A program made the position numbers and the translations under genes. Below the pieces are notes generated by a model. The model saw only the letters and a list, made by a program, of their open reading frames with translations, made no database searches and was not told where the DNA came from. From positions 35,094,501 to 35,158,500 of the forward strand of contig JBAIAC010000048.1 in the NCBI GenBank assembly GCA_037349315.1: DNA of 64,000 nucleotides, read 5' to 3'. Positions 44,569 to 56,265 of this stretch are shown here, in pieces (position 1 is the stretch's first letter; each line of letters opens with the position of its first letter). The DNA comes from Chelydra serpentina. Taxonomy: Eukaryota > Chordata > Testudines > Chelydridae.

Positions 44569-47500
44569 CTATGGTTTTGGGAATGACAGCCTTCTGCTAC
44601 TGCAGCGGTCTGCAGGGGTGGATTGAGTATTTCCACGCACCCTGGCTCCCCTTGTCCTAGTGACTTTTGGGGAGGAAGCCACTGGACTTGGTGGCGGGGG
44701 AGGGCGGCTTGAAAGAACATACAGAGGCGCTCTTTCCTCATGTCTCCTGTCCTGGAGAATATCCACTAGGCGCCGGAGCGTGTCTGTTTGCTCCCTCATT
44801 ATTCCCAGCATTGTTTGGGTTGCCTGCTGATCCTCCTGCCGCCACCTGTCCTCGCGCGCTTCAGCCCTCTGCTCCCGTTCCCTGGCTGCTCGCTCGTACC
44901 GTGCGAAGTCCTCTCTGCGCTGTGCCGCCTCCCTCTGTGACAGCATCACTAATTCCGAGAACATGTCGTCCCTGGTTCTCTTTTTGCGCCGCCTTATCTG
45001 GACTAGGCCATGGGTGGGAGAAGCACTGGTAGGGCGGGAGACAGTCACAGCTGTGGGATAAATGAAAGGGAGTGAATTCCTCAGAATACTTTTTCAAGAA
45101 CAATGACCATACTCTTTCACCGTGAATAGGACCAAAGACAGTGCCTATCACATGTACACGTACTACAAGGTCAAATACTATGTCTTAAGGCTGAGTGAGT
45201 GTCTGGGGTCCCGGTATACGGATCCCAGAAGCCTTGCCGTACACAGAAAATCACCTCTCTGAAAACCATGGTAAGGTGCTTACTTTGGACTGCTGCGAGA
45301 TTGCTTCACAGCACTGCTCTACTCCCATGTCTCCCTCAGTGTTCCTGGCGGTGGTCAGTAACTGCTGCTGGCCAAACCGATAATCTACGGCGGCTGTCCT
45401 AAACCCGCCCCCCCGCCCGCGTTGCCGCTCCAGGGAACCAAAAATGCCCGCGAACCGCTCTGCGTGAACGGCTCGCCTACCCTTCCCCCCCCTCAGCGTG
45501 GCAGCTCCAGGGAACCAAAAATGCCCGCGAACCGCTCTGCGTGAACGGCTCGCCTACCCTTCCCCCCCCTCAGCGTGGCAGCTCCAGGGAACCAAAAATG
45601 CCCGCGAACCGCTCTGCGTGAACGGCTCGCCTACCCTTCCCCCCCCTCAGCGTGGCAGCTCCAGGGAACCAAAAATGCCCGCGAACCGCTCTGCGTGAAC
45701 GGCTCGCCTACCCTTCCCCCCCCTCAGCGTGGCAGCTCCAGGGAACCAAAAATGCCCGCGAACCGCTCTGCGTGAACGGCTCGCCTACCCTTCCCCCCCC
45801 CTCAGCGTGGCAGCTCCAGGGAACCAAAAATGCCCGCGAACCGCTCTGCGTGAACGGCTCGCCTACCCTCCCCCCCCCTCAGCGTGGCAGCTCCAGGGAA
45901 CCAAAAATGCCCGCGAACCGCTCTGCGTGAACGGCTCGCCTACCCTTCCCCCCCCTCAGCGTGGTAGCTCCAGGGAACCAAAAATGCCCCCGAACCGCTC
46001 TGCGTGAACGGCTCGCCTACCCTTCCCCCCCCTCAGCGTGGCAGCTCCAGGGAACCAAAAATGCCCGCGAACCGCTCTGCGTGAACGGCTCGCCTACCCT
46101 TCCCCCCCCTCAGCGTGGCAGCTCCAGGGAACCAAAAATGCCCGCGAACCGCTCTGCGTGAACGGCTCGCCTACCCTTCCCCCCCCTCAGCGTGGCAGCT
46201 CCAGGGAACCAAAAATGCCCGCGAACCGCTCTGCGTGAACGGCTCGCCTACCCTTCCCCCCCCCTCAGCGTGGCAGCTCCAGGGAACCAAAAATGCCCGC
46301 GAACCGCTCTGCGTGAACGGCTCGCCTACCCTCCCCCCCCCTCAGCGTGGCAGCTCCAGGGAACCAAAAATGCCCGCGAACCGCTCTGCGTGAACGGCTC
46401 GCCTACCCTTCCCCCCCCTCAGCGTGGTAGCTCCAGGGAACCAAAAATGCCCCCGAACCGCTCTGCGTGAACGGCTCGCCTACCCTTCCCCCCCCTCCGC
46501 GTGGCTGCTCCAGGGAACCAAAAATGCCCGCGAACCGCTCTGCGTGAACGGCTCACCTACCCTCCCCCCCCTCTGCGTGGCTGCTCTAGGGAATCAAAAA
46601 TGCCCGCAAACCGCTCAGCGTGAACGGCTCGCCTATCCTATCCCCGGTGTAGCGTTGCCGGTCCCCGGGACTGCCCCTACCTGTGCACCGATATGTACTA
46701 CTGGTTTTGCTCCCGACCCCCTACCACCACGCGTTAACGTAAACAGCCGGGTGTCTGTCTGTAAGGGGAAAAGGAAGCATGCAGTATACTAATTATACCA
46801 CTCATTCGAACCAGGACCCCATGACTGATATCACTCTGATGAGGATTACGGAGACAGAGAAAATCTGCATGCTGAGTCAATGCAAGCAAACCCCGGGGCC
46901 GTATGCTGCCATGCTATGCAAGGCAATGATACCAGAGTACCTGCTGCTCGCATGGCGCGGGAAAGTATCCTACCATGGAGGAGACAATAAGGCAGCTCTC
47001 CCAGTGAACGTGCTAAACAAGCTATCGCTGTACCTTCAAGACAGCTTCTCTGAGATCTCTGCTGGTGATTACACCTCTATCCCCATACATATTGACAGAC
47101 TTTTCGAATAGTTGCACGGGAAAGCGACTCCAAGGTGAAGCGCATAAGGCCAATGAAGCCACAGTTACAGAGCGCTAACACACCATAACCATTGTGTTGA
47201 AAATAAATGTCTAAAACACTGACCTGATGATCCCTCTCCTGATTCCTGGTCAGGAATGCTGCCTTGGGAGTGTTCGAAGGGCAGCGCAGTCAGGGTGAGG
47301 AATAGTTCCTGGCTGTCGGGGAAATCTCCAGGGTGACCGCTTTCGATTGCCTCGTCCCCCTGCCCTCCTTCCTCTTCTTCGCCGTCAGCGAAAATCTCCT
47401 CCGATGTGTCCGTAGAATGGACCCCATCATCGGTGTCCACGGACACTGGTGGGGTAGTTGTTGCCGCACCACCGAGCATGGCGTGCAGTGCCTCGTAAAA

Positions 47501-47803
47501 TTGGCAAGTCTGAGGCGCTGAGCCGGAGCATCCGTTGGACTCTTTGGTCTTTTGGTACGCCTGACGTAGCTCCTTGATTTTGACGCGGCACTGCGTAGCA
47601 TCCCGGCTGTACCCTCTCTCCGTCATAGCCTGGGAAATCTTCTCGTAAATTTTGGCATTCCGTCTTTTTGAACGGAGCTCGGCTAGGATCGATTCATCGC
47701 CCCACACAGCGATGAGATCCAAAACCTCACGATCACTCCATGTTGGAGCTCTCTTTCTATTCAGTGATGGCATCGAAACCACCGCTGTAGAGCTCTGCAT
47801 CAT
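44569..47803 (-). CDS. Harbinger Myb/SANT-like protein, two exons
   Basis: The partner protein of Harbinger elements. In characterised systems it binds DNA and brings the transposase to the nucleus and the element ends. Exon 1 is 47803-47224 and exon 2 is 45050-44569. The intron has GT at 47223-47222 and AG at 45052-45051, in phase 1, with a pyrimidine-rich acceptor. Joining gives 353 codons without a stop. Residues about 20-110 form a trihelix-type Myb/SANT domain with Trp and Leu positions (APTWSDREVLDLIAVWGDE, then YSRDATQCRVKIKELRQAYQ). An acidic stretch follows (about 125-155). Exon 2 starts with a basic RRRKKR (probable nuclear signal), then a long charged coiled coil (about 215-285). 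The upstream in-frame TTG at 47881 is not preferred over the double ATG at 47803. Appears intact. Confidence 0.88.
45421..46653. repeat. Tandem array of sixteen 77-bp units
   Basis: Units begin at 45421, 45498, 45575, 45652, 45729, 45807, 45884, 45961, 46038, 46115, 46192, 46270, 46347, 46424, 46501 and 46577. They are nearly identical in the middle and diverged at both edges. A higher-order period of 463 bp (six units) is visible. The one-base-longer unit at 45729 recurs at 46192, and the GTGGTAG variant at 45961 recurs at 46424. Each unit contains about seven CpG, a C-run of 7-9 and a 'ccctcagcg' phrase. The unit length is not a multiple of three, so short overlapping frames through it are not proteins. 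Confidence 0.95.
46779..47111 (+). CDS. Unknown 110-residue protein inside the Harbinger element
   Basis: Not a family I can name. The frame starts with ATG at 46779 (A at -3), has an in-frame stop upstream at 46740, and runs 110 codons to TAG at 47111. A poly(A) signal follows at 47202-47207. It lies antisense within the intron of the Myb-like gene, just downstream of the CpG-rich array. The composition is that of an ordinary soluble protein with no signal peptide or membrane segment. Residues about 40-90 show a helix pattern, PYAAMLCKAMIPEYLLLAW then KAALPVNVLNKLSLYLQ. This loosely resembles a BEN domain (L..LFP.E.L...G...K.ALDP..L..I). That resemblance is my inference and is weak. It could instead be the last exon of a longer spliced gene. 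Confidence 0.5.
   Translation: MQYTNYTTHSNQDPMTDITLMRITETEKICMLSQCKQTPGPYAAMLCKAMIPEYLLLAWRGKVSYHGGDNKAALPVNVLNKLSLYLQDSFSEISAGDYTSIPIHIDRLFE
47202..47207 (+). terminator. Poly(A) signal after the 110-codon frame
   Basis: AATAAA on the plus strand, 90 bp past the stop at 47111 and 17 bp before the splice donor of the opposite-strand Myb-like gene. It supports a real plus-strand transcript ending here, though a hexamer alone is weak evidence. Confidence 0.45.
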
Positions 47804-48193
47804 TGCCAGTGCTGCTGAGCTCGCCACTATGTCCAAAGAGGCAATGGGATTCAAAATGGCCACAGAGGAAAAAGCATTCAAATTTTCGCGGGGATTTCTC
47901 TGAGTGGCAGGTCAGAGCATCCGAGTACACAATACTGCCCTGAGTGTCCACCGAGTGGTGCACTGTGGGATAGCTCCCGGAGCTATTAGCGTCGAATTCC
48001 GTCCACAGTACCTCGCATTCGACATGCCCATTTCGAATTTGGCGCTACTCCCCTCGTCAGGGTGGAGTACCGAAATCGATTCAAGGAGCCCTTAATGTCG
48101 AAATAAACTGCTTCCTAATGTGGATGGGTGAGGGATTACATCGAGTTAACGCTGATAAATTCGACATAAAGTCCTAGTGTAGACCTGGCCTGA

Positions 48194-51100
48194 GAGGTTA
48201 CGTATTTCTCCTTGGAATAAGAATGATTTTAGTCACCTTTACATAAAATAGAGAGAGTACCAGACCCATAGCAGTCAATAGCAGATTCAAGCTGCTTGAA
48301 TATTACAGACTCAGCAGAGTTGTGTGAGGCATGGCTGTGATTGCTTTTCTAGGACCTCTCATGGGCACAGATGTTAAGTTTACATCACCCGCTTGTGTTG
48401 AATATGCTTCCTGGGTGAATATCTCTATTGTCCCTCCTATATCTGTATGCTGCCTTGGGAGATGTCAGAATTTCCTGTCAGGGAAGGCTCCTTGGCATCA
48501 ACTGTATTTGCATTTAAAAATCTGGCTCATGGACTTTGTCATGCAGCCCTTATTACTCCATGACCTTATAACTGAAGATGCCTTTTGCTTCCACTTGCGA
48601 ATGTGGTTACTGGACTGAGCAGTGTTTGCTACTCCTTTTGTGGAAGTAGTATCAACATCCATGGGCCTGAGTCCCTCATTAAAGGATATCAGCCAGTCCC
48701 ACTCATTTCAGTAGGAGAATCTGTCCCTTGTCTTTATGGATTCTGTCCAGTACTGGTTTTTCACAATCTGCATAGTTTTGATCACAACTCTTCTCCCTGT
48801 GCGTTTTTCTATGCACAAGGGAATGCAGGATAGTGTGTTCTTTTCTTGATACATTGTTTCTAGCTCTTCATCTAAGATCCAAATACAAACTGTTAGGTTA
48901 AATTAAATTTAGGGGGGGGAAGCATATTTGGTCTAGCAATCAATGTATAGGTGCATATATCTGTCCAACACCCAGCATTTATCTAGTCATTCACTTAGTC
49001 ATAGAAGTGGCAGTACATGTGGTAGTTCTCAGCAGCAATACACCACTTTGTTCTGTAATCACATTTCCACTCTTTTGTTATAGAATAAGAAATGCACTGC
49101 TTACTCTCCAACAAGAGAAATACGTTTTGGCATGTCCAGTGAAAATTGAAGTTGCATAATCTGTTACAATGCAGAAATGAGATCAGCTAAACACTACAGG
49201 CAGCAATGAAATGAGTGATAAATGCAGAGAAAACATGCTGATAAGAATATCCATAGCGGTTGGATACAAAGAGTCTGAGGAGAGAGTGCAGACCTCATTT
49301 AATCCAGTTGTATTTTACAGTACTCAGGCAAGATAACCAGAAATCTTAATGGGAATGTATATCTAGAGTCTCAGGGTACAGATTTATCTGACTACTATTC
49401 AGGAATTTGGATTCCTGAATAAGGGTCAATATTCAGACCATTTGGAAATGTTGCACATTGCCAATATTGATACATAGCTATTTTGGTCAGCTAGAAAAGT
49501 AGAGAACTTTATAATTGCTATAACTAAGTATGTGTCAGAGCTGGAGAGGCAGGATACTAAATAAAGGGTATTTAGAGGAGCCTGGAAACCCAGAATATGC
49601 ATTTGTTCAAGAAGTTTATAATATCTATCATCACTCAGGGCTGAATTTCTCTAATATTAGTTACTATGAGACAGATCATCCCTGGCTCTGGAGAAGCCAT
49701 ATGATGCTCCTTTTATCACAGCTCCACACTCAAACCTGCTCATGGGCTAGGGACAATCAGGGAGCACAGAGACTTCTCCCTGCCGGCACCCTTGTAGTCA
49801 CATTATCTCTGATCACATCTGATCTCCTTGAGTTGCTCTACCCCCTACTCAGGGCTCAGTTTTATTGACACATGCTTACCAGTACTGCATTTGTCCAGTT
49901 AGATTTTTTTTTTCAGAATTTGCAGGCAGCGCTTCTTCTTTCCATCGCTGGGGTATAGTTGAATCAACTGACAGCCAAGGTACGGGAGTGCTTGAGATCT
50001 GCCTCAACAAAAAGGGCTATTTATGAGGCTAAGGATTCCAGCCATATCTGTATTTTAACTTGTCTTTGAATTCTCAGAGATCTCAGGTAATGTTCTGTGA
50101 TAACCTAAAAATGTTCTTTGGATCGATACGAATATATTTCATCTGAGGACCCCCTGTTGATCATGAAGGAGAGTCTTGAAGATATTTTTTCCTTATGGCA
50201 CTCTTCCTTGTCCCTGTTGGCTATTTATTTCTTTGGTATCAGGCTCCTGGTGGCAGCAGGGCTCCGACACTATATTCCGAGAGCAACATTTGATAAACTT
50301 GATCTTACAATAATGCACCTTTCTACTGGTGCTGAAGCTGTGGTATAGAAACATCTTTAAAATATAATTAACAAAAGTGGAAGAGATGTTTGTGAAGTGT
50401 TCTGCAATGATCAGATGAAATGTTCTGTATAAAGGAAATGTATTATTATTATTATTATTATTATTAACCGTGGGCTCTTCCTTAAAGCATTATAAACCCT
50501 CTTAACTAGTTTACTTGGCTTTCCTATTATATTAGAAATTATTCATAATGCATTTTTAATTAAAACCCCCTAGGTCTCCTCTCTTATTCCCATCTCTACA
50601 CACACACATGTGCACTTGATTTTTTCATCTTTATAATTCCTTAGCTATCTGGATTTTCTGTCATAGAATGAATAATAAACAGCTGCTTATTAAAATAAGG
50701 TTATGTCTCATCTCTTTGGGAACAGATACAAAATTAATGACATTTATATGATAGAGCTACGGTATTGTCACAATACTGTGTTTAGTCTCCTCCTTGAGAG
50801 GATTCATAGATTTTGTTGTGATCTGTTCAGATAATGACTGTGTTTGATACATATTTGCGATCATTTGCCTTTCACGACTGATAAAACTGTAGAAAAGCTC
50901 ATTGGAAGAAATCTAGCAGCTAGATGTGTGACAGTGCCTTTCCTGGGAAAGGACAGATAACCCAACCTTAGCGGCATGGAGAAATAAAGTATGGGAAACC
51001 CTTCCAATGGAAAAAAAGGGACCAGACAACTTTATATCAGGATCAAGTAGATTTTATGATGTATAGATATCCTTTTGAACAAAATAAATATACAGATAAT

Positions 51101-52752
51101 GAGAAGAGGTTGACCAAAACACAAATTAGTCTTTTAAAGGTAACAAAAACAGGTAATGAATAAGATTTATTGACATTTGTATAGAAAATTCATGTATGTT
51201 ATTAATGGTAAAATAGAAAGTTAAAATTAAATCTTCCGTGTGCATGGTTAATATTAGAGCTGGGTTGGAAACTATATTCCCATACAATGAGTGTTCTCAA
51301 GATTTCAAAAATATTTCCTGTCCAGAATCAGGATGAAAAGTCAAATTTTCACTAACCAACATTTTGGGGAAAAAAATCAATTCAGGTCAATCAAAATGAG
51401 ATATGGCATTCCTATAATTTTGTCAAAATCAATTTTTCATTTTGAAAAAGTCAAAAGATGTCATTGACAATTCTGAAATTTTTAAAAAGAATTCTCAAGT
51501 AAAACATTTGTCAGAACAGACTGTCATGGCTACAGGGCAAACTGTGTTATAGACCACTTTAGTCCCTCTCATGAGCACTCCTCACATGATAGGCCTTTCT
51601 TTCTGCACCTTATGAGGCATGAAACCACGTGGTCCAGCTACTTTCACACTGGATCTCTGGGGTGCAGCCCCCCACTTCCCAAATATAGTTAACAACACGA
51701 GGCTAACATGGCTTTGGCCAGAAAGCATCCAGAGTTTATACTCAAAGGCCACAAGCTGCAATTTTTTCAAGACCTCTCTGCCCTAACTTTAAAAAAAGAG
51801 AAGAAAATAGCACTCAAGGCAAAAATCCGTTACAGATGGGAATTCCCATTTAAATGCTCATTCAGCTTCCAAAATCAGCATCAAACAGTAAGAGGCTTTA
51901 AATATGGGGAAATATACACTCCAGGTAGCTGTGATAGAAATGCAAGTCTCAGACACACAAGAAAATACTTCAGAGATAGAAACTAATAATAAACTGCTGA
52001 AAAAAATCTCGCCAAACTCAAGAAAAGGAGGGTAGGAAAAGACAAAAACATTCTATAGAACATAGTGGAAATGCCAGAAGTGAAACTGAACTAAAGGATT
52101 TAGACAGCTGAAGAGTAACCTGAAGATTAACCAGAAGAGACTTCTTGGGGGACATGAAGAATGAATTGCTGAACAGTAACTATATTAATGTTGTAAAGAA
52201 AATAGCATGAAGGTTGGTTTAATTCGAGTGATCATAACTGTGATAGCTTTGTTCTGGAAAAAATAAAGGCTAATAAGGGGGGAGAGTAAAAGTTTGTGTG
52301 TAGGAGATGGGAAGGGAACCTTGGGGGTTCTGCGCAAATCCTCGCTATATAACTCAAATGATCAGATGCTAATCTGTCCCTAAGGGCCAGGGTTAAAGTC
52401 CCATAAATGGAGAATATACTGCTTTTGGATTACAAGAGAAGTAGTCCAGATGTTCATGGGGAGGGTACAGGGGCTAAGGGTTCAACAAGGCACAGTCACT
52501 TGAGGACTGATTTATATGCTACACGTTTTTTTATTTGTGGATTTAAACTAAGGGGAATGCAGGAAAAAGGAGGGAACTGGGGAGGCCCGGGGTAGGGTGG
52601 GGATTAAACAGGAAATAGCTATGAGGGTTTACAAACAAGTCAAATTCAGGCACACCATTATGAATACATCATAATGAGAAATGCAAGACAAGTGCCTCAC
52701 CAGGGTTCAAACCATCATAACAGCCAAAGAATAACTTTCAAGTTTTTTGATA
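48194..52752. other. No gene; simple repeat and AT-rich debris
   Basis: About 4.5 kb without a recognisable gene. A (TTA)n run lies at 50441-50466. The segment about 51255-51520 starts AGAGCTGGGTTGG and is an AT-rich old element of the family seen at 17 kb. Open frames at 49530-49868 and elsewhere have no motif. Confidence 0.35.
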
Positions 52753-52760
52753 AGCTAAAT

Positions 52761-53118
52761 CAGTGATACTCAGACATCAGTGGTGCGGGAGCCAAATTAG
52801 GGATCAATATTATCCAAAAGAGCCACAGTAGTGTAAATTCATTGTTTGATTTACTATAATACTATATATTCATATTTAAACAGTATGACAGGAGAAATGT
52901 TTATATATATATAAAATTCTCCCAGCAAATAAGTTAATAACTTAGTGCAAGTTGATAACTTAATTGGTTAATAACAGAGTAAAAGCATCCTGATTGGTTA
53001 ATAACTTAGATTGGTTAATAATGAAATCACACAGTGTTTTAATATGTGCTGCAAAGAGCTGCAGGAGCTACATTAAAAAGCCACTTGTGGCTTCAGAGTC
53101 GCAGTCTGAGTATCATTG
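52761..53118. mobile_element. hAT-type MITE, 358 bp, AT-rich
   Basis: Ends are CAGTGATACTCAGAC and, on the minus strand, CAATGATACTCAGAC. A perfect 8-bp duplication AGCTAAAT lies at 52753-52760 and 53119-53126. Inside, TTGGTTAATAAC-like phrases recur several times between 52935 and 53030. Non-coding. Confidence 0.88.
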
Positions 53119-53329
53119 AGCTAAATAGTTATCAATATCTCTTCCCTTTAAAATAACATCTCTGACTGTCAGTGGCTAAATAATGCTGTTAAAAGCAAAA
53201 AAATAATGCCTGGCAGAACCACTCCGAGTTATTTTACTTCAAGAAAAACTCATTTTCAGGAGGGGTAAATTATAGGCATGAAAGATAGCTGATTTTGACA
53301 GATTTTTTTTTTTTGGTTCAGCCAAAGAA

Positions 53330-54470
53330 AAGAAAAGGGAAGTGAGCATAATCTTTACTCAACGTGTACCTTTTCAGATTAAAGATCAATTTAAGGATAA
53401 GGAGGGACGGTTTATCTTATTAAAAGGCACAATAGTAGTGGGCTCAATGTATGCTCCCAATCAAAAGCAAAACTTTGAAAACAGGATTTCTTTAAAACAT
53501 TGCAACTCATTGGGGAAGCGGAAACTATACTTGGAGGAGACTTCAATTGTTTGCTGATTCCTTACTACGACAGATTGGATAGAGACAAAACAGACAAGGA
53601 AACAGATAGAGTATTAATCTGTCTATACCAACAATTCAATCTCAGATTGCTGGAGAAAACTGCACCCAAGGAAATGAGATTTTATATTTAATTCATACCC
53701 TTATCATCTGTATACTAGAAAAGATGTAATGTTTATTTCTAAATCCTTATTAAAGCAGGCAATATCTGCCCAAATTGGACCATTAAAAGTAAAACAAATA
53801 GTACTTATTGGAAGTAGTATCTGATAGTTGGAATGGGCCCCCTAGATGATTTTTTAAAAATGAATTATTTGTTTCTCCAAGAATTAGAGAGAACATTATC
53901 ATGTTTCTGAAAGTACTGAACAAAGACACTATAGAGAGATCCTCTATGGGAGGCAGGTGAAGCAGTGCTTAGGTGTCAGATGATTAACAGAGCCTCTCAT
54001 TTGAAAAAAGAAAGAGCCAAGGAAAATTAAAACTAGAGCAGAAAATAGAAAGGTTATAAGCAATTAATAAAAACACAGGATCAAAAAAGTATATCAACAA
54101 TTAATTAATATTAGGGGGAAATTAAATATGTTGATGACAGGTGCCACTGAAACAGCCCTTAGCTATACAAAGCAGATGTTTCATGAAAAAGGAAATAAGA
54201 ATAAGTTGTTAGCTTGCAAACTTAAAAGGATTTAAGAGCAACACATTATTGCACTAATTAAAAGCAATCAGTAAAAAATAGTTATACACCCTAATCAAAT
54301 ATATGTCTCTTTTGCTGCTTATTATAAAAACCTCTATACTTCAGATACTCCGAGCTCTGAACTTATTCAGGATATCTGGAAGTAGCTGTCTTGCCAAGGA
54401 TATGTGAAATTGATAAAGAACGCAGACCAAATGCAACAGTGTGAGGTTAATCACCCCATCTGAATGACAC
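53330..54470 (+). pseudogene. L1/Tx1-like LINE: endonuclease and linker remnant
   Basis: The first frame (53342-53557) has GRFILLKG and SMYAPNQ, and a second frame (53500-53691) has ILGGDFNC. Together these are the middle of the apurinic-type endonuclease of L1/Tx1-like ORF2, broken by a frameshift near 53500. Further on, about 54150-54420, the frame with ALSYTKQMFHEKGNK and AAYYKNLYTSD matches the linker before the reverse transcriptase. Several frameshifts and stops make this a dead copy. It appears to be interrupted at about 54475 by a Penelope-like element and resumes near 56440. Confidence 0.65.
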
Positions 54471-54474
54471 AGAG

Positions 54475-55440
54475 GGCCTATGCAGTGTTGTTGTAGCTGT
54501 GCTGATCCCAGGATATTGGAGACAAGGTGGGTGAGGTAATATCTTTTATTGCACCTACTTCTGTTGGTGAGAGAGAGAAGCTTTGGAGCTTACATACAGC
54601 TCTTCTTCGGGTCTGGGAAACAGAGTGTCACAGCTAAATACAAGGTGGGCCAGTTTGTTTAGCATAAGTAGTTAACACATACATTCAAGCTGAAGGGGCC
54701 CATTAATACCGCTCTAGTAATAGGGAGGAGCTGGGGGGAAGGGGTTATTGATTGTTGTAATAAGCCATAAATCCAGCATCTCTGTTCAGGCCAGGATTTT
54801 TAATGTCTAGCAAATGTCTGAATATAAGCTCCCAGGCTCATCTTTTGAAAGTGTTGCGCAGATTTCCTTTGAGGATGAGGACTGAGAGGTCAGATATAAA
54901 GCGATCACTTTGTGAAAAGTGTTCACTCACAGGTGATGTGGTGTTTTTGTCTTTTGTCATTTTCCTGTGTGGGTTCATTCGAGAGCCTAGTGATTGTCTG
55001 GTTTCACCCACATAGTTGTTATTGGGGCATTTAGTGCACTGGATGAGGTGCACCACATGTTGTGCTAGGCATGTGTAGGACCCATGGATCTTGAAAGGTG
55101 TGTTTTTGGGGGTGTTGCTCATTGTAGCAGTGGAGATATGTCTGCAGGTTTTGCATATGTTGCTCTGGCAGGATCTGGTGCCACTTTGAGTTGGCGTGTC
55201 CTGGTCTGTGGGGAGCTTTCTTCTTCTGATGAGCTTGGAGAGGTTGTGGGTTGTTTGAAGGCCAGAAGAGGGGGTTCAGGAAAGGTTTCTTTCAGGATAT
55301 AGTCCCCATCAAGTATGGGTTGTAGTTGTATGATGATACCCCATATAGGTTCCAGTGTGGGGTGATAGGTGATGACTAGACAGAGATGTGCATGGTCTCC
55401 TTGGTCATGGAACCTTCTGCACAGAAGATAAGGAACATTG
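54475..55440 (-). mobile_element. Penelope-like element fragment, second family
   Basis: The plus-strand left end has the terminus 'gttgtagctgtgctgatccc' and the 'aggtaatatcttttattgca' phrase. The minus strand encodes the Cys-rich linker CQSNICKTCRHI, then a GIY-YIG core ending NYVGETRQSLGSR (frame 55122-54838), with a further frame break near 55240. The family differs from the 12-kb element but has the same domain order. 5'-truncated; the right limit is approximate. Confidence 0.75.
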
Positions 55441-55499
55441 AATCTATCAATAAAACTTGAAGGAACACTTCAGATAATGGCTTTTATTGGGTTGGTGTA

Positions 55500-56265
55500 A
55501 TATTTTTATCTACCCTGAACATTTTTGTTTCATCAAATTTTGCCACCCCTTTTTCCAGATCATTTATGAATATGTTGAACAGGACTGGTCCCAGTACAGA
55601 CCCCTGGGGGACACCACTATTTATCTCTCTCCATTCTGAAAACTGACCATTTATTCCTACTCTTTGTTTTCTATCTTTTAACCAGGTACTGATCCAAAAA
55701 AGATATCAAGTTACTTTGAGAGGCTCTATTTGCCGTAAGCCCATACTGATTTACATTAATTACATTATCCTCCTTTAATTCTTTATTCTTAAAGTCCTGT
55801 ATCAGCTGTTCCATTATCTTGCCCAAGATTGGTATCAGACTGAGAGGCATATAATTACTCAGGTCAACCTATTTATCCTTTTTAAAAATTGGTATAACGT
55901 TAGATTTCTTTCAGTTTCCTAGACTTATTGAAAATCAGCTTTAACAGTACAGCAAGCTCCTCAGACAGCTCTTTTTAAACTCTTGGATGCAAGTTATCTG
56001 GACCTGCTGATTTAAAAATGTCTAACTTCAGTAGCTTCTGTTTAACATCCACCAAAGATACTCAGGGAATGGAAAGAGTATTATCATCACAACATGATGA
56101 GACTATATCACTTGTTTTCCCCCAAAATACAGAACCAAAATATTTATTTAACACTTTCCCTTTTCTGCATTGTTAGATAATTCTGCAATTTCCATTTAGT
56201 AATGGACCAATACCATTTTCAGGATTCTTTTTGTTCCTAATATATTTTTAAAATGCCTTCTTATT
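55500..56265 (-). pseudogene. CR1 reverse transcriptase fragment, old
   Basis: On the minus strand, 55612-55525 reads [23 protein letters not shown] (with substitutions), which is RT block B. The preceding WxKDRKQRVxxNGxFSEW zone lies at about 55690-55640. Upstream the CR1 sequence decays to about 56265 with many stops. A diverged copy of a different subfamily from the 5-kb one. Confidence 0.65.

Larger units (their letters stand above)
45051..47223 (-). other. Intron of the Myb-like gene
   Basis: A 2.17-kb intron bounded by GTCAGT and CCCACAG on the minus strand. It is far longer than the coding part and holds the 77-bp tandem array (45421-46653) and, on the plus strand, a 110-codon frame with a poly(A) signal. 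The exon-exon junction is predicted only from sequence. Confidence 0.75.
42137..48190 (+). mobile_element. PIF/Harbinger DNA transposon, 6.05 kb
   Basis: Ends are GGGTATGTCTACACTA (42137) and, on the minus strand, GGCCAGGTCTACACTA (48190): 16-bp inverted repeats with four mismatches near the tip. A 3-bp duplication TGA flanks it (42134-42136 and 48191-48193); the superfamily usually duplicates TWA. It carries the two standard genes in convergent order, a DDE transposase (+) and a Myb/SANT-like protein (-). The intron of the latter also holds a CpG-rich tandem array and an extra plus-strand frame. The coding regions are much better preserved than those of the surrounding repeats, so the insertion is fairly recent. 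Confidence 0.93.

Noticed and set aside
44122..44586. 154-codon plus-strand frame between the two Harbinger genes
   Set aside because: Starts without ATG, overlaps the 3' end of the Myb-like gene antisense, and lacks any motif.
45498..46792. Series of 66- to 122-codon frames through the tandem array
   Set aside because: They arise because the 77-bp unit shifts frame each copy; the same peptide is read repeatedly until a stop. Not proteins.
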